Below, piece by piece: positions 13,584-20,188 of a stretch of DNA of 22,595 bases. Source of the stretch: a virus; IMG/VR virus record IMGVR_UViG_3300037852_000367, positions 1-22,595 of that record; one strand, written 5' to 3'. How positions within the stretch are numbered: position 1 is the first letter of the stretch; each line of letters starts with the position of its first letter. The notes under the pieces were generated by a model that made no database searches, had not been told where the DNA came from, and was given only the letters and a program-made list of their open reading frames with translations. Made by a program: the position numbers and the translations under genes.

Positions 13584-14717
13584 TCGATCGTTATCTCCGA
13601 CATTGTGCTCTACGGCGCGAGTCAGATGCCCGAGGCCGACGGCGTGACCGTCGGCGGCGTGATCAACTTCAATAATCGCGTTGAATTCAACGGAACCGCC
13701 CTATCCCCCACGACCCAATTCCAGGTCGTGTCCTCCTCCGCCTCAGACACCGCCACCCGCGCCCTGATCAGCTACCGCGACGCGACGGGCGTGGTGCAGA
13801 CCCCGGCGTTTACCACGCTCAACGGCACGACCAAGGTCACGATGACCACGATCGCCGCCGAGCGGCTGCTGTCGGGCGTTACGAGCTCCGGCGCGATCGG
13901 CGCGCTGGCCAATCCTGGTGGAACACTCGCCGTGGGCGATGTGGCGGTCATCTCGTCGACCCTCGTTATTTCTGCACACACGATGCAGTCGGGCTCGGCT
14001 AACGCCAGCCTCATCAACCCGCCGATCGCGCACCTGCAGTCCGGCGACGGCGCGTCCGTGGCGCCCCAGATGGTGCTGCGCACGACGGGCGGCACGGGTC
14101 CGAATCAGATCCGCCGCATCCTGCAGGTCAACCCCAACACGCTGGGCGCGGATTTCGTCGCGGTCAATCGCAACTGGGGCACGACCCCAGACGCGACGAC
14201 GACGTACGAAGTCGGCTATGGCATGTGCTTCGACCTCACTGGGTCGACTGGTGGTACGGCCCTCGCGGGTGGTACCTCGACGCAGACGACCGGCATCACG
14301 CGGCTGTTCGTGGGAGCTACGGCCAATGTCTCGGGCGGCGCCAATATCAACTTCTACGATAAGGTGTTCGTCAACAACAACAATCAGGCGACCGCGCTGA
14401 CCGGCGTCTCAGAGATCATCCAGTCGATCGTCCCTGGTCTGCCCGGCACCGACGCCATCAACATCGCGCTGGCCAATGCGCTCAACGACGCGACGACCAT
14501 CGCCAACCGCCAGACCGCGCCGGGGAGCGCGACCGCGTTCACCAGCGGCGCGCCGCCGCAGACCGTCGCCGTGCCCGCGCCCGGCAACCTGCCCGCGAGC
14601 GCCGGCAACGGCAGCGCGGCTGGCGCGCAGGCGATCTGGGTCAATCTGCTCGCGGTCGCCGGCTCCGCCGCCTGGGAGGGCGTGCCGGACATCCGCACGC
14701 AGGGGAGCTCAACGTAG
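13581..14717 (+). CDS. Phage structural protein, 378 aa (probable ATC start)
   Basis: With the ATC at 13581 the protein begins (M)SIVISDIVLYGASQMPEADG, which matches the start I recall for a common phage virion protein (IVISDIVLYGS..MP..D). Initiating at GTG 13605 would remove the first eight residues, within a conserved strand. The rest is Thr/Ser/Ala/Gly-rich and beta, with DGVTVGGVINFNNRVEFNGT, a middle with QIRRILQVNPNTLGADFVAVNRNWGT, a Ser/Thr/Gly stretch GSTGGTALAGGTSTQTTG, and a low-complexity Pro/Ala/Gly tail near 14540-14640. It has no known enzymatic motif. It is probably a major or minor tail/head protein; its partners follow directly. Confidence 0.8.
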   Translation: MSIVISDIVLYGASQMPEADGVTVGGVINFNNRVEFNGTALSPTTQFQVVSSSASDTATRALISYRDATGVVQTPAFTTLNGTTKVTMTTIAAERLLSGVTSSGAIGALANPGGTLAVGDVAVISSTLVISAHTMQSGSANASLINPPIAHLQSGDGASVAPQMVLRTTGGTGPNQIRRILQVNPNTLGADFVAVNRNWGTTPDATTTYEVGYGMCFDLTGSTGGTALAGGTSTQTTGITRLFVGATANVSGGANINFYDKVFVNNNNQATALTGVSEIIQSIVPGLPGTDAINIALANALNDATTIANRQTAPGSATAFTSGAPPQTVAVPAPGNLPASAGNGSAAGAQAIWVNLLAVAGSAAWEGVPDIRTQGSST

Positions 14718-14718
14718 T

Positions 14719-15198
14719 GTGGCGAACGCATCGATTATCACCTCGGTCGTCCTCTCTAACCAGCTGCAGCGGGACGGTCGCGCCTGGATAGTTGAGCAGC
14801 ACACCGACAACCTCGCGGCGCTGCACCAGATCACGTACTTGTGGAACCCGAACACCGACCCGGCGCTGGCGACGCTCCTGGCGAACCACGCGACCGGCCT
14901 CGCGGCGTCCCTGCAAGCCAATGAGATCGCAGCCAATGTCTCGGTGGTAGAGCAGCTGGGCGCAGCGGCGGTCTACACGACGAACTACTCGACCCAGGCC
15001 GAGAATGATCTGGCGGTGCGGCAGGCGTTCCTGACGGCCACCGGGATCACGGCGATTACGATCGGCGCGTTTCTCAATACCATCGGCGCGGCGCGGTTGA
15101 CCGTCGCGTTCAACCTCGCGAGCGTGATTGCTCTCCAGACGCTGCTGACGACGCTCAACGGCAACGCGGTCACCGTGGCCGCGGCGAAGGGGCAGTAA
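14719..15198 (+). CDS. Hypothetical virion protein, 159 aa
   Basis: The start is GTG at 14719, one base after the previous stop, with GGGGAG about 11 bases upstream. The N-terminus ANASIITSVVLSNQLQRDGR with WIVEQHTDNLAALHQITYLW resembles, from memory, a family of tail-module proteins whose members begin similarly. The C-terminal half is Ala/Leu/Thr rich, with long helices (NEIAANVSVVEQLGA, ARLTVAFNLASVIALQTLL). It is sandwiched between two clear structural genes. The reading frame extends further upstream as an open frame but this overlaps the preceding gene and has Arg/Ser/Pro-rich composition typical of a shadow. Confidence 0.8.
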   Translation: MANASIITSVVLSNQLQRDGRAWIVEQHTDNLAALHQITYLWNPNTDPALATLLANHATGLAASLQANEIAANVSVVEQLGAAAVYTTNYSTQAENDLAVRQAFLTATGITAITIGAFLNTIGAARLTVAFNLASVIALQTLLTTLNGNAVTVAAAKGQ

Positions 15199-15201
15199 TT
15201 C

Positions 15202-18120
15202 GTGGCGAATATCAGCCCACCAGCCTGGTACTGCTCGTCGAACACCGGCTGGAACATCGTCGACCTCGGGACGAGCAACAACAGCGCGGGCGCGACGCTC
15301 ACCCTCGCAGGTATCACGGTCCCGGCCGGTGCCGCAATCTGCGTGGCAATCGTTGAGGCTACGGCAACCTCTGCCGGAACGCTGAGCGACGGCGGGACGA
15401 ACAGCTACGCGATCCCCTCGGGTGCATCAGAGGGATTGCCGACCTCGGGCTTCGCGCAGTTCTTCTTCAGCAACAACGTCGCGGCGCTGACAGGTGCGAC
15501 GCTGACCTACACGAAGCAGACCTCGGGTGATCATTGCTCGATGTCGGCGTTCTACGTAACGGGCGAGTTGGTCTCCGGTTCGTCGATCGACTCGGGTGTC
15601 ACTGCGGTCGCCAACGGCACGAGCAACGCACCATCGGTTGCCAGCGCGGGTGCGCCGGCCGAGTTGGGCGAGTTGTTCATCGGCATGGTCGGGTTCACGG
15701 CGGGCACCTACGCCAACCAGGCGACGCCGCCGTTTGCCGCGCCGTTCGACACGAGCACGACCGCGACCAATGCGTTCCTCGGCGGTGGATGGGTCATAAA
15801 CGGCGGCACGCTCGCCGTTACCTACGCGCCGACGCTGACGACCGCGCCAGGCTGGGCCGCGATCATCGTGGCGCTCAAGCCCGCCGCCATCCCGAGCACC
15901 GGCTACTACGGCGCAGTCGTGCCCTGGAAACCGAGCACGGGAAGCATCTCGCCGGGTCACCTGACGCGGCAGAACGCGCCGCCCGCGATCGGCAACGAGC
16001 GGGTGTTTGTCTCGGCTCCGACGGCAACATCGACGGGTGCGCAGACGACGGGCGCGAGCGAGCCGACCTGGGTCGTCACCAAGGGCGGCTCGGTCATCGA
16101 CAACACGAACATCACTTGGTTCGAGTGCACCGGGCAGCCGGGGGTCAACGGCGACTACCCCGGATCGAAGACCGCGACGACGAACGCCTCGACCGCGACG
16201 AGCAGCAACGTCCTCCAGTTCGCGACCTCGGGCCTCCCGGCGGGCGGCATCCCCGAGGGATGCTACGTCTACGACAGCACGTCGGGCACGGCGATCACCC
16301 CCGGCACGACGATATCGTCGATGTACACGTCGGGGACGAACACGTTCATCGTGATGTCGGCGAACGCCGCCGGCTCGGTGGGCAACGGCGACACGATCCA
16401 GTTCAGCTTCTGCCCGCAGTGGAACGCGCAGCATGCGGTCAGCGTCGCGGTCACCACGGGCCTGGTGATCTACGATCCCGGCACGTCGAGCCTCCAGATC
16501 GTCACGACCTCGGGCAACATCGGGTCGAGCATCCCGACGTTCTCCGCCACGGCCGGGACGGTCACGACCGACAACACGGCGAAGTGGACGAGCCTCGGAG
16601 CGGCATCGAACTTTAGCGCGTGGGGCGCGCCGATAGCGCGAGTAAGTCTCATCTACACGCAAAATTCGGCATGGTCAGGAACGGGCGCTGTCTTTATTGC
16701 CGATAATCACGCTGAAATTCAAGGAGCAGCGATTTCACTGACGACGGCGAGCGCTACACTCGTTCTAGCCTACGACGTTGACCATACCGCCGCTGTGCCG
16801 CCCGGTGGTTCTAATATGAAGAGTACGTCGCAGATTGTTACGATAGGAAATTCAAATATTAATTTGACAGCACCCAGTTCTTCAGCCCGTCAGTATTTTG
16901 ATGGAGTAGTGTTTCAGGCTGGAAATGGGGCAAACAGCACGTCTATTCAGATCGGTGCCGCTAATTTAAATCAGCTAGCGTTATTTGATAACTGTGGTTT
17001 CTATATCCCGGCGACAGGAAGTGCCGCAAATATCACTGTCGGTCTATCTGGTCATAATTCCAAGGTTAGGTGGAACAATACGAGCGTATCCTTTGGTGCC
17101 GTCGGGCAGAGCATCTCCATAACATCGGACGATTTTGTCTGGCGCAACAGCATTGCTTTTGCTGCCGGAAGCGTGATCCCGACAAATTTATTTAATTTGG
17201 TAAACTCATTCTCCGGTATCATTATCTGCGAGGGCGTTGACTTCTCTGCTATGACGAGCGGAACAATATTCGGCTCCAATGTCGCTGCTAGCTATAGGGT
17301 CATGGCCGTAAATTGCAAGTTTGGCAGTGGTGTTACTGTCGCTGCGACTCCAGGCGCTCCTGGTTCGACGGTAGATATCGTTATATCCGACAGTACTGGA
17401 ACAACATATCAGCAGCAACGTTACTGGTATGAAGGCACGCTCACCCCCTCCACCTCCATCGTGCGCACCGGCGGCGCGTCGGACGGGCTGACGACTATTT
17501 CTTGGTCCATTGCGACGACGGCTAACAGCACCTTCGTTGATCCCTTCGAGTCGATGCCGATCCCCGTCTGGAACACGACGACCGGAAGCAACCAGACTGT
17601 CACGCTCTACGGCATCTTCTACAGCACGACCGGCACGCTGCCCGCGAACGACCAGATATGGCACGACGTGGAGTACCTCGGTTCGGCCTCCAGCCCGCTC
17701 GCCAGTCTGGGCAGTGGCACCAAGGCCAACAACCTAGCGCCTGGGGTACTGTGGCCCGCCGACACGAGCGCTTGGGACAGCGGCCTGATCGCGCTCGGCG
17801 GCACGAACATCCGCACGAACAGCCACATCTACGCGACCGGCGCGATGATCACGCTAAACAACGGCACTGGGCAGGTGTGGTACTGCTCCGTTGGCGGCAC
17901 GACGGCCGGGTCGCAGCCGGGGGGCTACACGGGAGCGACGGACGGTACGAGCGTCACGGACGGCACGGCGACCTTCCGCGCGATGATGCGCTTCGCGATG
18001 ACCGTGACGCTGAGCGCGCCGCAACCGCAGTTGGTCGGGTCGCTGAGGAGCACGATCAAGGCGGCGTTGCCCTCGACGACGTTCTTCGTGGAACCGAACT
18101 TCCCGATCCCGCTGGCCTAG
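15202..18120 (+). CDS. Large fibre-like virion protein with beta-helix region, 972 aa
   Basis: The start is GTG at 15202, three bases after the preceding stop, with AAGGGG upstream. The 972 residues are almost all beta-prone and rich in Ser, Thr, Gly, Ala. Residues 1-235 resemble a jelly-roll or concanavalin-like domain (ITVPAGAAICVAIVEATA; GWAAIIVALKP). Three modules of the type G..v......t......G.s.P.w....g...D....W lie at about 263-305, 410-460 and 889-928, a repeat often seen in phage fibres. Residues about 480-743 show short strands with turn residues and Asn ladders (IVTIGNSNINL, DNCGFYIPATG, RWNNTSVSF) consistent with a right-handed beta-helix. That section is AT-rich in codons and the rest GC-rich. 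Probable receptor-binding or head-fibre protein; no pectinase-type active site is evident. Confidence 0.75.
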   Translation: MANISPPAWYCSSNTGWNIVDLGTSNNSAGATLTLAGITVPAGAAICVAIVEATATSAGTLSDGGTNSYAIPSGASEGLPTSGFAQFFFSNNVAALTGATLTYTKQTSGDHCSMSAFYVTGELVSGSSIDSGVTAVANGTSNAPSVASAGAPAELGELFIGMVGFTAGTYANQATPPFAAPFDTSTTATNAFLGGGWVINGGTLAVTYAPTLTTAPGWAAIIVALKPAAIPSTGYYGAVVPWKPSTGSISPGHLTRQNAPPAIGNERVFVSAPTATSTGAQTTGASEPTWVVTKGGSVIDNTNITWFECTGQPGVNGDYPGSKTATTNASTATSSNVLQFATSGLPAGGIPEGCYVYDSTSGTAITPGTTISSMYTSGTNTFIVMSANAAGSVGNGDTIQFSFCPQWNAQHAVSVAVTTGLVIYDPGTSSLQIVTTSGNIGSSIPTFSATAGTVTTDNTAKWTSLGAASNFSAWGAPIARVSLIYTQNSAWSGTGAVFIADNHAEIQGAAISLTTASATLVLAYDVDHTAAVPPGGSNMKSTSQIVTIGNSNINLTAPSSSARQYFDGVVFQAGNGANSTSIQIGAANLNQLALFDNCGFYIPATGSAANITVGLSGHNSKVRWNNTSVSFGAVGQSISITSDDFVWRNSIAFAAGSVIPTNLFNLVNSFSGIIICEGVDFSAMTSGTIFGSNVAASYRVMAVNCKFGSGVTVAATPGAPGSTVDIVISDSTGTTYQQQRYWYEGTLTPSTSIVRTGGASDGLTTISWSIATTANSTFVDPFESMPIPVWNTTTGSNQTVTLYGIFYSTTGTLPANDQIWHDVEYLGSASSPLASLGSGTKANNLAPGVLWPADTSAWDSGLIALGGTNIRTNSHIYATGAMITLNNGTGQVWYCSVGGTTAGSQPGGYTGATDGTSVTDGTATFRAMMRFAMTVTLSAPQPQLVGSLRSTIKAALPSTTFFVEPNFPIPLA

Positions 18121-18123
18121 CCG

Positions 18124-19398
18124 ATGGGCCGCCAGTACATCGTACCGGGGTTCCCGAACCCGCTCTTCGTCAACGAGACTGGCACGCGGCAGTACATCCT
18201 GCCGGGCACGTATATTAATGAGACGACGAGCACCGGCATCACGGTCACCTATGACGGGTACCTCTCGAGCGAGGTGCTCCGTCGTAGTCAACAGGACGGT
18301 TACGCTGCCAGCGAGCTGCTCCAATCCGTCACTGCCGATGGGTTCGTAACCGAAGAGATACTGCTCGGTCGCCAGCAAGATGGCTTCCTAGCGGCTGAGG
18401 TTTTACGCCGAGTCATCGACGACGGTTTCGCGACCGGCGAACTCTTGCTAACGCAGCGGTACGATGGAAGCGCAGCCGGTGAACTAACCCGTGCATTCCA
18501 GTCCGATGCAGCCGTAGCGGGAGAACTACTGCTCGGTACTCGATACGATGGTTCGACGGCCGGCGAAGTATTACAGACAACGCGGCCCGACGGCTTCGTA
18601 GCCGGAGAGCTGGTTCGTAGCGTCCAGTCTGATGGCGTGCCGACCGGCGAGCTTCTCCGCGGTACACGCTACGATGGTTCTACCGCAGCCGAACTCAGTG
18701 CTCGCATCGCGCAGGACGCCACCCTCGGCGCGGAGCTAGCGCGCCAGGTCCAGTCTGACGCGTACACCGCAGCTGAGTTGCTGCGAGGCGTCGTCAAGGA
18801 CGCGAGCGTGGCTGGCGAGCTGCTGCTCACGCTGCGCTACGACGGGGCGCCGGCCGGCGAATTGCTGAGCCAGCTACTAACGGTGCGTGCTGATGGATTC
18901 GCTGCGGCCGAGCTACTGCGTGGGATCGTTAATAATGGCTTCGTCGCTGGTGAATTGAAGGCGACGGTCCAGTCTGACGCGCTGTCTGCCGGTGAATTGA
19001 TCGCTACGCTGCGCTTCGACGGAAGCATGCCCGCCGAGCTGCTGCGTCGGGTCTCATCTGATGCTGTGCTAGCTGGCGAGGTTCTTCGCGGGGTTGCCCA
19101 GGACGGTACGACTGCGGGTGAACTGAAGACAACGCTCGCGTTCGACAGCCCGCTCGTCGCCGAGCTGCTGCTCCTTGCGATTAGTGTCTCGGTCGATAGC
19201 TTCCTCGGCGCTGAACTGCTGGCCGGCGTCTCGTACGACGGCTTCCTCGCGGCGGAATGGTTCCTCGCACAGGTCATCCTCGCGCTGGCGACCGCTATGG
19301 ATGTCTCGGTCTGGAGCGCGACTGCGGTCGACGAGCTGGTGGATGCGGACAGCGGATCGGACCAGGCGGGATTCTCGTCCACGGCGAAGGATATATGA
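18124..19398 (+). CDS. Tandem 14-residue repeat virion protein, 424 aa
   Basis: Start is ATG at 18124, four bases after the fibre gene stop; there is no clear ribosome site, suggesting coupled translation. The N-terminus has a doubled motif, RQYIVPGF...FVNET and RQYILPGTYINET (about 3-34), which I recall from other phage tail proteins. Residues 44-385 are 24 tandem units with consensus DGxxAGELLRxxxx: 22 are 14 residues long and two (units 15 and 22) are 17. The Glu at position 7 is present in all 24 and Asp (once Asn) opens every unit. After the repeats comes an Asp/Ser-rich tail. It probably forms a long regular fold used as a spacer or fibre, but the fold is not known to me. The stop overlaps the next ATG. 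Confidence 0.78.
   Translation: MGRQYIVPGFPNPLFVNETGTRQYILPGTYINETTSTGITVTYDGYLSSEVLRRSQQDGYAASELLQSVTADGFVTEEILLGRQQDGFLAAEVLRRVIDDGFATGELLLTQRYDGSAAGELTRAFQSDAAVAGELLLGTRYDGSTAGEVLQTTRPDGFVAGELVRSVQSDGVPTGELLRGTRYDGSTAAELSARIAQDATLGAELARQVQSDAYTAAELLRGVVKDASVAGELLLTLRYDGAPAGELLSQLLTVRADGFAAAELLRGIVNNGFVAGELKATVQSDALSAGELIATLRFDGSMPAELLRRVSSDAVLAGEVLRGVAQDGTTAGELKTTLAFDSPLVAELLLLAISVSVDSFLGAELLAGVSYDGFLAAEWFLAQVILALATAMDVSVWSATAVDELVDADSGSDQAGFSSTAKDI
18253..19278 (+). repeat. 24 tandem 42-bp coding units (14-aa repeats)
   Basis: The protein periodicity corresponds to 42-bp units, with two of 51 bp. The DNA itself is diverged: neighbouring units use different codons for the same consensus, so the repeat is clear in protein but not as long identical DNA. 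Longer shared blocks such as GTACGATGG and GTCCAGTCTGA(C/T)G recur at intervals and hint at older multi-unit duplications. Confidence 0.75.
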
Positions 19399-19682
19399 AG
19401 GCGTACCCTATCAACTCGCTGGTGCAGATGTCGACCCAGTTCAACGCGCTCAACGCGGACGGCTCGGTTGGCACGCCAGTGGACCCGAGCACCGTGACGC
19501 TGGAGCTGACGCCGCCCAATGGCGCGCCGCAGCAGGTAATCTCGGCGGGGATCGTGCGGACGGGGGTCGGGGCGTACTATTATCAGATGGTCGTTTCTAC
19601 ACTCGGGCTATGGATTTATAGATTTCAAGGGGAAGGTGCGGTGATTGCTGCGTCGCCCAACGGGTTCTTCCAAGGCGTATGA
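19395..19682 (+). CDS. Small beta-sandwich virion protein, 95 aa
   Basis: The ATG at 19395 overlaps the previous TGA (ATGA), with AAGGA 4 bases upstream. The stop overlaps the next ATG likewise. The sequence KAYPINSLVQMSTQF, VTLELTPPNGAPQQVI, IVRTGVGAYYYQMVV, GLWIYRFQGEGAVIAA has the repeating strand and V.L.l..PnG, G.G.Yyy, G.W.yr pattern of Ig-like/fibronectin-type sandwiches found in phage proteins. Its role is probably structural, but which particle part is unknown. The frame continues upstream to 19257 but that part is the shadow of the repeat gene. Confidence 0.75.
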   Translation: MKAYPINSLVQMSTQFNALNADGSVGTPVDPSTVTLELTPPNGAPQQVISAGIVRTGVGAYYYQMVVSTLGLWIYRFQGEGAVIAASPNGFFQGV

Positions 19683-20182
19683 TCAAGTTTGATTTAGGGC
19701 TCGCCCACCCGGACTACCGCGCGCCGATCCGCGATATCATCACCGGGCTCGTCGCTAAGTACCCCAGGGCGAAGCTCAAGCGTGTCTATATCATGGATCG
19801 TCGGAATTCCGACGACGTTTCAATGGGCTACTTCGACGAGCACAAATTCGAAATCGGGTTCAATACGTACTGGTTTTCGAAGCCGATGGAAGTGCTGCAG
19901 AAGGCCGCTAAGTCCGAGCCGCTATTCCACGGAAAGATGACGCGGGAACCCGAGCACGTTGGAATCCACGAGGGGTTTCATTCTATCGAGGTTGGGATAC
20001 CTGGTATCCAGCCTCGGATGAAGGAAGCGTGGGTTGCAGCGACGAAGAATCCAGGTAGCGCGCCGGCTGGATATAGTCTGGTCAACGAGACCGAGTTCTT
20101 CGCAGAGCTCGGAGCGTGCGTCGAGATGGGGTTGGCGACCGATGAGCAGCAGGCTCAGCTTAAGTGGATCATGGAGGGTTAA
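19679..20182 (+). CDS. Putative HExxH zinc metallopeptidase-like protein, 167 aa
   Basis: The ATG at 19679 overlaps the previous stop (ATGA). Residues 93-104 read HVGIHEGFHSIE, containing HEGFH (97-101), an HExxH zinc-binding helix. NETEFFAELGACVEMG (136-151) lies about 38 residues later and offers a Glu third ligand, as in gluzincin-like domains such as those of lethal-factor type (HExxH ... E/ FAE). A strand VYIMDRRNSDDVSMGYFD precedes the motif. Such domains are often found fused to phage head proteins. The target is not known; cleaving a virion protein during assembly, or acting on the host cell envelope after injection, are both possible. No signal peptide. An inactive fold cannot be excluded. 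Confidence 0.6.
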   Translation: MIKFDLGLAHPDYRAPIRDIITGLVAKYPRAKLKRVYIMDRRNSDDVSMGYFDEHKFEIGFNTYWFSKPMEVLQKAAKSEPLFHGKMTREPEHVGIHEGFHSIEVGIPGIQPRMKEAWVAATKNPGSAPAGYSLVNETEFFAELGACVEMGLATDEQQAQLKWIMEG

Positions 20183-20188
20183 CCGATT
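20173..20188 (+). promoter_or_regulatory. Ribosome binding site placed for an ATT start codon
   Basis: GGAGG (20173-20177) lies 8 bases before ATT at 20186; the frame opens after the previous stop at 20180-20182. The next possible standard start in frame is TTG at 20210 and has no ribosome site. The arrangement mirrors the one at 13568-13583. Confidence 0.5.

Noticed and set aside
15427-16662. Long minus-strand frame of 411 codons opposite the fibre gene
   Set aside because: Composition is Arg/Gly/Ala/Val rich as expected for the antisense of GC-rich coding DNA, and it has no domain pattern; the plus-strand gene is clearly real.
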